A stretch of 64,000 nt of DNA from Microplitis mediator (Eukaryota; Arthropoda; Insecta; Hymenoptera; Braconidae), in NCBI RefSeq assembly GCF_029852145.1, contig NC_079977.1, positions 13,822,640 through 13,886,639 on the forward strand. Reading direction: 5' to 3'. The notes below the pieces were generated by a model, which saw only the letters and a list, made by a program, of their open reading frames with translations, searched no databases and was not told where the DNA came from. The position numbers were made by a program, and so were the translations under genes. Shown one piece after another: positions 55,754 through 64,000 of this stretch. Numbering within the stretch: the stretch's first letter is position 1; each line of letters opens with the position of its first letter.

Positions 55754-58306
55754 TTATTCTTCGTCATCTTCTTGTGGTTCTGGTTCAATTGGTAGGAGTG
55801 CAAGCTTCGTGATTGGACGAGTGAGTGTTGAGTTCACTGTTTTAAGCGTAGCAACCCTGGTCAATCCATCTTTGCCAGGGTGGAGTGCGATAATACGAGC
55901 GAGAGGCCACCTGGTTGGTGGAAACCTTTCGTCGGTGAGTAATACAAGTGACCCAACTTGAATTTGATGAGTTGGGCGTTGCCACTTGGTGATTGCCAGT
56001 TGTCTTTGGAGATAACTTGTAGACCAATGATTCCAGAACTGTTGAACACGTTGTTGTAGAAATTGCCATCTGGACAATCGAGAACTATTTGTATCGATGA
56101 GTGCTGGTTCAGGAATCATATTGAGTGCTCGTCCAATTAAGAAGTGACCAGGAGTGAGTGCATCCATGTCATCTGGATCTTCCGTGAGTGGCTCCAATGG
56201 TCTTGAATTCAATATAGCTTCAATTTGCGTAAGAAGAGTCGTAAATTCTTCAAACGTAAATGAAGATTCTCCCACTGCTCGAGTAAGATGATGTTTGAGT
56301 GATTTGACAGCAGCTTCCCACTTTCCACCCATATGTGGAGCTGCTGGTGGATTGAAATGCCAGGTAATACTGTTCACAGTGATGTGATCCAGTATTTCTC
56401 TTGACTCTTGAGTTCCTTGAGTGAACAGACGGTTGAGATCAGTTTCAGCGCCTTTGAACGTCGTTCCAAAATCGCTGTAGAGTGCTGTGCAGATGCCTCG
56501 TCGGCTGATAAATCTGCGGAGTGCTGCGATGAACCCACTAGAGCTGTAGTCGCTAACTACCTCTAGATGTACTGCGGACGTAGAAAGGCAGACAAAAACA
56601 CAAATCCAGCCTTTGTATGTTTTTGCTCCTCTGCGTCTCCAATTTTTGAGTGTTATTGGGCCAGCATAGTCAACTCCAGTGTGAGTGAATGCAGATGATG
56701 GAGTAACTCGTGATACTGGTAGCTGACCCATGAGTTGTTGAGCTCTATCAGCACGATGTCGTGCGCATCTTATACATTTGAGTATAATTGAGCGTACTGG
56801 TTGTCTACCGCCAATGATCCAGTACTTTTGTCGTATGAATGCCAGAGTAAGTTGAGTACCACCATGCATGGTACGCTGATGAGCATCAGAGATGATGAGT
56901 TTTGTGAGTGCCGCATTCCGTGGTAGAATAGCAGGATGCTTGCTTTGGTCTTGATTTGGAGAATTTTCCAACCGTCCACCTACTCGAATGATGCCGTCGG
57001 TGTCAATGAATGCAACCAATCGAGCAAATGGATGACCATTAGGCCATGGTGCGTGTTTGGAGTGCATGTTGATCTCGTTTGAAAAATGAATGCGTTGAGT
57101 TTCTTTGATACAGAAGTTGAGTGCGGAAATTACTTCGTCAGAAGTAAATGGAGTCTTGAGTGATGAGTTTGGTGATTTCTTGATCATGTCACGAAGTCCA
57201 AAGCAGATTGCGGTAGCTTGTAACATGCGTAGGAGTGGTATTGGCCGTTCCATTATAGGACAATTTGATTTCAGCGATGAATTCGATGAGAACAGGGCCA
57301 GTCCAGGCCGTTCTTCTGCTTGAGCTCCTGTATCATCGATTGATGGACATTTAGGCCAGGACGATGAACTCTTGAGCAACCATGGTGGGCCAGTCCACCA
57401 TAGTTGATGATCACGGAGTTGAGTAGGTGTCAACCCTCGTGTTGCGCAGTCTGCTGGATTTTGTGTGCCCGGAATGAAATTCCAGTGGCCATCTGGAAGT
57501 AGATCTTGAATATGTGACACCCTGTTCCGAACAAACTCCTTCCAGCGAGACGGATGAGATTTAATCCACGTGAGTGTAATTGTTGAGTCCGTCCACAAGT
57601 ATATTGGCGATTGAGTGAGATTTAGAGTGCTCTGGCAGTGTTTTGTGAGTTTTGCCAACATGTGAGCTGCGGTGAGTTCTAACCTTGGTATCGTTAGTCG
57701 TTTTATCGGGGCTACCTTGGTTTTGGAGCAGAGCAGCGTAACTCTGACTCCAAGAGCAGGTGTGTGGACTTTGATGAACACGGCAGCTGCCATTGCCAAT
57801 TGAGAGGCGTCCGAGAATCCATGGATTTCGGTGGTTGAGCACGTGGATGAGTGGATCCATCTTGGAATTTTGATTTCAGAGATAAGTTTGAGTTCATTTT
57901 TAAAGTTTCTCCATTTATGCCGTTGATTAGCTGCCAATGGAGTGTCCCAGCTGAGCTTTTCGAGCCAAAGCTCCTTCATGAATACCTTGGCTCGAATGAT
58001 GAGTGGTGCGAGAAATCCAAGAGGATCAAAGATTTGAGCAATCTCTGATAAAATGATCCTTTTCGTAAATTTTTGAGTTGAGCATGGTGGTGAGTACGTA
58101 AAATAGAACTGATCTGAGTGTGAGGACCAGTACATGCCCAGAATCTTGGTGCTGGAGTCTGAATCCTCGAATTCATGAGTCTTGATTGCTTCCAAATGAT
58201 TGATTTGTTGTAATTTTGGGATGATTGCTTGCCCATTTAGCAAGAAGGAATCCGCCCGCCTTGCAGAGTGCTTCAATTTGTCAGAAACTTGTTGTAATGA
58301 GTTCAT
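55754..58306 (-). CDS. pol: BEL/Pao pol, A17/RNase H, integrase and DUF5641 part
   Basis: 850 codons. Starts within the end of the RT region; KILGMYWSSHSDQF and IFDPLGFLAPLIIRAKVFMK mark the Pao A17 region. The RNase H-like part has YLWTDSTITLTWI. Then an integrase zinc domain (HQRTMHGG...KCIRCARHR) and an integrase core with GVDYAGP, ALYSDFGTTFKGA and GGKWEAAVKS (the D, D, E positions). The C-terminal DUF5641 reads VGSLVLLTDERFPPTRWPLA. The frame is open throughout, suggesting the element is not very old. The start codon used here is only the first Met after the deletion junction. Confidence 0.9.
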   Translation of the reverse strand: MNSLQQVSDKLKHSARRADSFLLNGQAIIPKLQQINHLEAIKTHEFEDSDSSTKILGMYWSSHSDQFYFTYSPPCSTQKFTKRIILSEIAQIFDPLGFLAPLIIRAKVFMKELWLEKLSWDTPLAANQRHKWRNFKNELKLISEIKIPRWIHSSTCSTTEIHGFSDASQLAMAAAVFIKVHTPALGVRVTLLCSKTKVAPIKRLTIPRLELTAAHMLAKLTKHCQSTLNLTQSPIYLWTDSTITLTWIKSHPSRWKEFVRNRVSHIQDLLPDGHWNFIPGTQNPADCATRGLTPTQLRDHQLWWTGPPWLLKSSSSWPKCPSIDDTGAQAEERPGLALFSSNSSLKSNCPIMERPIPLLRMLQATAICFGLRDMIKKSPNSSLKTPFTSDEVISALNFCIKETQRIHFSNEINMHSKHAPWPNGHPFARLVAFIDTDGIIRVGGRLENSPNQDQSKHPAILPRNAALTKLIISDAHQRTMHGGTQLTLAFIRQKYWIIGGRQPVRSIILKCIRCARHRADRAQQLMGQLPVSRVTPSSAFTHTGVDYAGPITLKNWRRRGAKTYKGWICVFVCLSTSAVHLEVVSDYSSSGFIAALRRFISRRGICTALYSDFGTTFKGAETDLNRLFTQGTQESREILDHITVNSITWHFNPPAAPHMGGKWEAAVKSLKHHLTRAVGESSFTFEEFTTLLTQIEAILNSRPLEPLTEDPDDMDALTPGHFLIGRALNMIPEPALIDTNSSRLSRWQFLQQRVQQFWNHWSTSYLQRQLAITKWQRPTHQIQVGSLVLLTDERFPPTRWPLARIIALHPGKDGLTRVATLKTVNSTLTRPITKLALLPIEPEPQEDDEE

Positions 58307-58309
58307 CTA

Positions 58310-58577
58310 ACACGTGTGCGATTATGAATGAGTCGCTTGAATGCTCAGATGAGAGTTTGATTGCGAACTGACATTTAGCTTTACCAGCATTGGATACACC
58401 GATACCAATGATCTGAATAGATGAGTGTGTGCGTTAGAGATTAAGTGAGTGCACCAAGGAATCTGAAACAAAAGATGATTCAGAACCTGGATCCAGCAAT
58501 ATACATACTGGATGAGTACTTAACTGATGATAAGGGCAAGTAGGCAAGTTGCGAGTGAAATTGCTGAGCGATGAGTA
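58310..58577 (-). pseudogene. BEL/Pao protease region, two in-frame stops
   Basis: Reading on from gag in the same frame past a TAG: a partial zinc-knuckle (NLPTCPYH), then CILLDPGSESSFVSDSLVHS, the DUF1758-type protease motif with Asp-Pro-Gly in place of the usual Asp-Ser-Gly. Then a TAA, QIIGIGVSNAGKAKCQFAIK, and a final TGA at about 58285. The RT that should follow is absent. Confidence 0.75.
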
Positions 58578-59825
58578 CTAGTATGATGAATGCCGGACGT
58601 GTTTACAGACAAGTGCAGTAGATGAGTTCGTGGCTGGAGATTTAGTTTCCGATGAATGCGAGTTGGAAACAGCAGCAGCAGAGTATGACGCTGGTTTACC
58701 AGATGAACGTGGTGGTTTTGATGCCTGTTCCACCCGTTCTTGAGCACGAGCACGACTGACTAAAAAGTCATTAAGATCTTTGAGTGATGGGTATTCAGTG
58801 GAAGCACCCATTTTGTTTTCCCAGAGCTCCCGGTTGTGTGAGTCCAGTTTAGATATGATCAACTGCGTAAGCAGCGGATTCATATCTGAGTTCAATTGTA
58901 CCCCAAGTGCGTTGAGTGCGTTGATTACCTCTGAAACGGTGTTCAGAAGGTAATTGAGCTGCTCAGATGAGCGTGAAGTGAGCGCATGCATGTTCAGGAG
59001 CTTGTCCAATTGAGCACCGATGAGTAGGCGAGGGTTGTTGTACCTCTCCTTGAGCTGGTTCCACGCAGGTACAAATTGGTCATCGCACATTTGTACACTG
59101 GCGAGGCTGAGTGCGGCTTGTCCTTGCAGACAGCTCTTCAGGTACTGAAGACGTTGAACTGGAGCAAGTTCTTGAGCATTGATCACCATTGAGGTGAATG
59201 AGTCCCTGAATTCAGGCCAGTTCTCGTAACGCCCATCGAACTTGGGAATTGCGAGTGCTGGCAGATGCGTTGGAGCCCAGGTTGAGTGCACTACAGCTGG
59301 AACAGCAGCTGGTACTGGAATTGAGTTGATGAGTGCGATCAGTTTGCCCTTGGCGTTGATATACGACCGGTAAACCAGGTCGTATACTCCGTCCTTGACG
59401 TATGAGCTCTCCAAGAATTCCTTGGTGCAGGTGAGTGCTAGTGAGTCGTGAGTTAGGTTGAACTGGTGCCATTCACCCTCGAGTAACTCAAGTCGAGACT
59501 TGAGTTGAGCTAGTCCGTCGGCAACGGTGAGCATAGCAGCCAGAGTTTCCCAGTCTGAGAAGACTCTAAGCCATGAGTGCTGGCTGATAACTTTCAGCTC
59601 GAGTGCTGGGGAAATCGTCGATTTCCTTGGAGTGCGCTTGAGTTTCTGCTTGGACTGATCCCCCTCGCCGGGGTTCACAGTCTCGTTGGCGCTTGAGTCG
59701 CTGAGGACTTGAGTGTCGACGCCTTTGATCACTGGAAAGAGGTGTGGGTCCGTGGGGGTACCTTCAGGGACCTCTGAGTGCTCCTGGTCCTTTGGAAGAC
59801 CCTTCTTCTTCTCTTCATCCCCCAT
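58578..59825 (-). CDS. gag: BEL/Pao gag (DUF1759)
   Basis: 415 codons starting MGDEEKKKGLPKDQEHSEVP. The DUF1759 core AIPKFDGRYENWPEFRDSFT starts near residue 193, and YLKSCLQGQAALSLASV follows. The C-terminal Ser/Pro-rich linker ends CKHVRHSSY, the beginning of a zinc-knuckle cut by a TAG. Structural Gag protein expected to form the particle. The first Met fits with the leader and PBS-like phrase 80 bp upstream. Confidence 0.9.
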   Translation of the reverse strand: MGDEEKKKGLPKDQEHSEVPEGTPTDPHLFPVIKGVDTQVLSDSSANETVNPGEGDQSKQKLKRTPRKSTISPALELKVISQHSWLRVFSDWETLAAMLTVADGLAQLKSRLELLEGEWHQFNLTHDSLALTCTKEFLESSYVKDGVYDLVYRSYINAKGKLIALINSIPVPAAVPAVVHSTWAPTHLPALAIPKFDGRYENWPEFRDSFTSMVINAQELAPVQRLQYLKSCLQGQAALSLASVQMCDDQFVPAWNQLKERYNNPRLLIGAQLDKLLNMHALTSRSSEQLNYLLNTVSEVINALNALGVQLNSDMNPLLTQLIISKLDSHNRELWENKMGASTEYPSLKDLNDFLVSRARAQERVEQASKPPRSSGKPASYSAAAVSNSHSSETKSPATNSSTALVCKHVRHSSY

Positions 59826-60010
59826 AGTGAGCTTCTTGACCTGTTGATGGGGTTATATGAGTACAGCTGCCCAATGATGATGCTACCGACACAACCAACC
59901 AACCATCCGGCTCGAAGGACCATAAAATGTCTTTATTTAATTAATATAACAACAAATTCTATATATTGCAATTATATAGAATTGTATATAATTATATAGA
60001 ATTGTATATA

Positions 60011-61795
60011 CACTAATGCAAAAAATTAAAGGAGCAGAAAAATTTTATAAATTTTTTAGTGATTTTTGGAAGGCTGTAACTTGGTGAAAAAAAATCGTAT
60101 CGAAAATTTAAAAAAATCATTTTATAGCTTGAAATCTCTAGTTTAGGTGTATTTTTTTCAAAATTTTTTAAAAGCTCCGATTATTGCGCAAACATGAGAA
60201 ATACCGCGAGCCAAAAAATTTCTAAATTTTTTTTTTTTTTCCGAAGAGCCTACGGACCGCGGAAAAATTCTTTCAACTAAACGAATGCATACATCGTTTA
60301 GCAAATTTATTCAGCTTCAATTTGGTTTTTTTTTAACCTCGTAGGACGATTTGTCGCAGAGATATCAGCCTTCAAACAGAAAATGATCCTTTTGGCTTTG
60401 ATCTTCGATATTTCAGGTACCAATGATCGCACAGAAAGTTGAAGGGTGGCGTTGAAAACTTGAATAAATTCCCTACAAGACCCTGTCATCATTTTTTGAA
60501 AAAAAAAATTTTTTTTATTTTTAATATCCATTAGAAGAAAGTACAAAAAAATGACTTTTTTTGGTTTTTTAGTAAATCAACCGCTACTCTGCAAATATCG
60601 ATAAAAAAAATAATGTTGCCAGGGACTTTTTTAGCTTAATGTACCCCCAAGACCCCTGTAAATTTTTAAATGGATCTATCGAACCGTTTTTTGGGAATCA
60701 TCGATCAAAGTTTAGCTAAACAATTAAAGGAGCAAGTTTTGTTCCTTTAATTGTGCAATCATAATCAAAATGAAAAAAATTTTTTTTTTCGACTTTTCTC
60801 AAATTTTTGCGTTGGTAACTCAGCAAATGCAAGGAAATGACAAAAAAAATAAAAAATTTCCAAAAAATGTCAAAAAAAAAATTTAGAACACAAAAAACGA
60901 GTTTCAATTTTTTTTTTTTCTTTGATTTTTTTTGAAATTTTTCGGAAATTTTTTATTTTTTTTTGTCATTTCCTTGCATTTGCTGAGTTACCAACGCAAA
61001 AATTTGAGAAAAGTCGAAAAAAAAAATTTTTTTCATTTTGATTATGATTACACAATTAAAGGAACAAAACTTGCTCCTTTAATTGTTTAGCTAAACTTTG
61101 ATCGATGATTCCCAAAAAACGGTTCGATAGATCCATTTAAAAATTTACAGGGGTCTTGGGGGTACATTAAGCTAAAAAAGTCCCTGGCAACATTATTTTT
61201 TTTATCGATATTTGCAGAGTAGCGGTTGATTTACTAAAAAACCAAAAAAAGTCATTTTTTTGTACTTTCTTCTAATGGATATTAAAAATAAAAAAAATTT
61301 TTTTTTTCAAAAAATGATGACAGGGTCTTGTAGGGAATTTATTCAAGTTTTCAACGCCGCCCTTCAACTTTCTGTGCGATCATTGGTACCTGAAATATCG
61401 AAGATCAAAGCCAAAAGGATCATTTTCTGTTTGAAGGCTGATATCTCTGCGACAAATCGTCCTACGAGGTTAAAAAAAAACCAAATTGAAGCTGAATAAA
61501 TTTGCTAAACGATGTATGCATTCGTTTAGTTGAAAGAATTTTTCCGCGGTCCGTAGGCTCTTCGGAAAAAAAAAAAAAATTTAGAAATTTTTTGGCTCGC
61601 GGTATTTCTCATGTTTGCGCAATAATCGGAGCTTTTAAAAAATTTTGAAAAAAATACACCTAAACTAGAGATTTCAAGCTATAAAATGCTTTTTTTAAAT
61701 TTTCGATACGATTTTTTTTCACCAAGTTACAGCCTTCCAAAAATCACTAAAAAATTTATAAAATTTTTCTGCTCCTTTAATTTTTTGCATTAGTG
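60011..61795. mobile_element. CACT...AGTG fold-back element (1.79 kb)
   Basis: Starts CACTAATGCAAAAAATTAAA and ends TTTAATTTTTTGCATTAGTG. TA on both sides. Arms of about 890 bp are near-perfect inverted copies meeting near 60903, so the two 79-residue open frames at 60307 (-) and 61260 (+) are the same sequence twice. No transposase. Tc1/mariner-like termini. Confidence 0.9.
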
Positions 61796-61943
61796 TAATT
61801 TGTATAAAATTGTATATAATTACATAGACTTGTATACATTTTGTATAGGATTGTATACAATTTTTATACAGTTGTATACAATTGGATCGGGCCATTTTTT
61901 GTAAATAATTTTATACAATTGTATAAAATCTTTTTTCATCGGG

Positions 61944-62490
61944 ATGTTCTTTTCTATTTTTTGTATTTAATTTTTGTTTTTATCAGTACCTGTAATGTAT
62001 GATAAAATCAAGCAGTAATTAAATTCCATTAAGCATTAATTTCAGAATCTACGTACACGAGGTAGTGAAAACTGATGACACTGATAGATAAATATTATTG
62101 TCCATAAAAAATTTGATGTTTTCTGTTTTAATGTTGCTTTGCATTATTAAGTCTCTAGAAAAACTAAAAAAAAACAATAAGGGAAATCCCATCAAGTATA
62201 CGTTGAACTCTCACGATAAAATAAAAATGTCGTTTAATTTTTATTCCATTTTAGTAATTTTTTTATAATGCCTAGGAGTACTATTAATTAACAACATTTG
62301 ACAACACTACTGTCTTTAACCCGTAATTAATAATTTTGATAATAAAAATACGACTGTAATCAGGATTTTCTGTATAAATCATAAGGAGTAGCAAACGGTA
62401 AAGTAAAAGACCTAGTACCCGATTAGGGAACTAGTACCCGATCACTCCATGTATTTGTATATCTATATTTACTAAATACTACCAAATATA
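61944..62490. other. AT-rich spacer, no gene seen
   Basis: Probably the upstream intron or flank of the neprilysin-like gene. A CTAGTACCCGAT repeat occurs at 62410-62445. Nothing else recognised. Confidence 0.4.
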
Positions 62491-64000
62491 CACTAATGGA
62501 AAAAATTAAAGGATCAAACAAAAATTCAAAATTTTTAGGCAATTTTCAACAGGCCCTAACTTTAAGGGGGGAAATACGTGTAGAGGCTTGAAAAAATTCA
62601 AAATTTTTTTTTTTTCATAAATCACTTGTAAAACTATTGAAAAATATACAGTTAAAATTTCAGGTCAAAATTATTATTCGTTCAAAAGTTACAAGCGGTT
62701 CAGTAAGTGCGCTCGGTACAGCGCCCGAGAACATAATTACCTGAACGGAGCGGTCGGTTAGGATCGAGTAGGTAGTCATTCATATACTTCCAGGTATATA
62801 TTTTTATATATAAAAGCATATAAAGCTGAATAAGGCTTACAATATGGTGCTGAAATAGCTGATTAATTCGTAAGTTGTTTCAATTCGTTTAATACGACTT
62901 TATATTAACCTATTGGCACCGTGGCTTTATTTACTGGTAACAATTTATCGAAACAAAAATTTTTCATAAAAAATTTTTCATACAAAAATTTCTCACATGC
63001 AAAAAATTCTCACAGAGCAAAAAATTATCATTTAAAAGTTTCTCAAATATTTTATTATCACTTTATCATTAAAAATTCATAATTAAATAAATATTAATTT
63101 TAATAATAATTAATAATACCAAATAAATTTTGACAATGAGAAATATTGCCTTTGAGAAAATATCGAACAAGAAATTATTGCTGATAATTTATGTCGCGAG
63201 AAATTATTGTATGAGAAAAAAAAGACGGTCACCTTAACTTTTATAATCACTTATTTTTTAAACGCGTTTTTCTTGAAACTAGTTTTTTTGAACTAGTGTA
63301 CACTCTAGCTTGAAAAATTTTTAACCAATCATCTTCAAATTTAGTATATTATTTCTTTACATAATTGTGCTGAATATGAACCTCAATCAGAAGCAATTTT
63401 TTCATTGTAACTAATTTTTTTATACTAAACAATAAACAAAAAAAAGGTAAAAAAACATGACTTACTTTCACAGCCGTCAAAAAAATGGAAATTTTTTTTT
63501 TTTTTCTTTAAGATGAGGTTTATATAGAAGATACATGTCTAAAAAAAGTAATAATTTTGTTGCATTGATTTCGGATAAAAATTATGGCCTCCATGATGTA
63601 CACCAGTTGCGAAGTCGGACGACAACCTACGAGATGTATCAGCTGATATCTTTACTACTTTTTAAGTTTTATTCTTGTAAATGTAAATTTTTACTCTTCA
63701 ATATATGTATAAAATAACCCAAAAGTTTGAATAAATAATATTAATTTTTTATACCTTAAAATAATTGATTAAAATCTGCTCGAAAACGGCCATCTACACG
63801 TATTTCCCCCCTTAAGAGAAATGGTCGTACAAGAAATAAAAAAATAAGGAAATTGTAGCTCCAAGTGTCTACTTTTTGAATTAGAACTTCAAAATTTTTT
63901 AGCGTCAGCGGTTTTTGAGTAATCTTAGAAAAACCAGCGACAAAAAAATTGTCAAATTTTTTTAATTTTTTAACTTCCCGCAAAGAAAATCGACGATTTT
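62491..64000. mobile_element. CACT...fold-back element, right part outside the window
   Basis: Starts CACTAATGGAAAAAATTAAA after TA. The left arm is interrupted by the TTAA element at 62576-63811 and resumes at 63812 (AATGGTCGTACAAGAAATAA), as in the arm of the fold-back at 30687. A TTAACTTCCCGC repeat end appears at 63970. Confidence 0.7.
62576..63811. mobile_element. 1.24-kb TTAA-flanked TIR element, GGGGGGAAATACGTGTAGA ends
   Basis: Starts GGGGGGAAATACGTGTAGA and ends TCTACACGTATTTCCCCCC, a perfect inverted terminus. TTAA stands on both sides (62572-62575, 63812-63815). A TTAA duplication is typical of piggyBac, Kolobok and some Sola elements (family knowledge); the terminus does not decide among them. 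The interior has no transposase-like ORF, so it is non-autonomous. Confidence 0.85.

Larger units (their letters stand above)
54536..59954 (-). mobile_element. BEL/Pao LTR retrotransposon, RT core deleted
   Basis: A 5-bp target duplication AATTC stands at 54531-54535 and 59955-59959. Minus-strand order: remnant 5' LTR and leader (59905-59954), gag (DUF1759), broken protease, RNase H, integrase, DUF5641, purine tract GGCGGGCGGAA, 3' LTR. The RT fingers and palm are missing between protease and the A17/RNase H part. The phrase GGTCCTTCGAGCCGGATG occurs both in the leader and in the 3' LTR. Confidence 0.9.
54418..61943. mobile_element. CCCGATG...CATCGGG element with TATACAATTGTATA words, split by two insertions
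   Basis: Left end CCCGATGAAAAAAGATTCTA (54418) and right end AAAATCTTTTTTCATCGGG (61943) are inverted. AT on both sides is the target duplication. The element's own DNA is 54418-54535, 59955-60010 and 61796-61943 (about 320 bp), dense in TATACAATT words and including GGCCCGAGCC / GATCGGGCC. It was interrupted by the BEL element and by a fold-back. Confidence 0.85.

Noticed and set aside
60307..61499. Identical 79-residue open frames on both strands
   Set aside because: Arms of the fold-back at 60011-61795.

Overview
The window is eukaryotic, very AT-rich and intron-bearing. It is almost certainly an insect genome: it carries an insect-type BEL/Pao element, a Ty3/gypsy element, Tc1/mariner-style fold-back elements, an ODF3/CIMAP-like axonemal gene and an M13 (neprilysin-type) peptidase gene. 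A parasitoid wasp is my best guess, from the general look of the repeats, at low confidence. No bacterial genes, rRNA genes or CRISPR arrays were seen.

Host genes are sparse. (1) An ODF3/SHIPPO-type gene on + has exons at 21687-21795, 21879-21936, 22007-22077 and 44937-45113, all joined in consistent phase, plus a possible last exon at 46515-46579. Its third intron is 22.9 kb and made almost entirely of nested transposons. (2) The 5' part of a secreted neprilysin-like gene lies on - (exons 53922-54061, 53578-53848, 53299-53504), with a one-base frameshift in a run of nine A. (3) A coding remnant with one in-frame stop is at 20203-20466. (4) A fragment of a TE-linked conserved arthropod protein is at 38330-38668.

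The rest is layered repeats. The main classes are: (a) many elements that start CCC and end GGG, flanked by 2-bp direct repeats, whose interiors are arrays of one short, often palindromic word; (b) long fold-back elements of two kinds, TA-flanked with CACT...AGTG ends (7985-8884, 23707-25471, 30687-33317, 60011-61795, 62491 to the end) and TTAG...CTAA ended (14231-15271, 18014-20112, 34521-35650); (c) a degenerate gypsy element (46674-51830), a solo LTR (52379-53216) and a BEL/Pao element lacking its RT core (54536-59954); (d) tRNA-like sequences, four of them in the middle of TIR elements; (e) a 70-bp-period satellite inside a TIR element (15802-17963); (f) long TA microsatellites.

Several insertions can be dated relative to each other because an empty copy of the target is also present in the window: the other arm of a fold-back, the other LTR, or a paralogous element. 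At 54.4-61.9 kb, a CCCGAT-ended element was hit separately by the BEL element (5-bp target duplication AATTC) and by a fold-back element (TA). These empty sites make the 2-bp target duplications of the CCC...GGG elements unusually secure.
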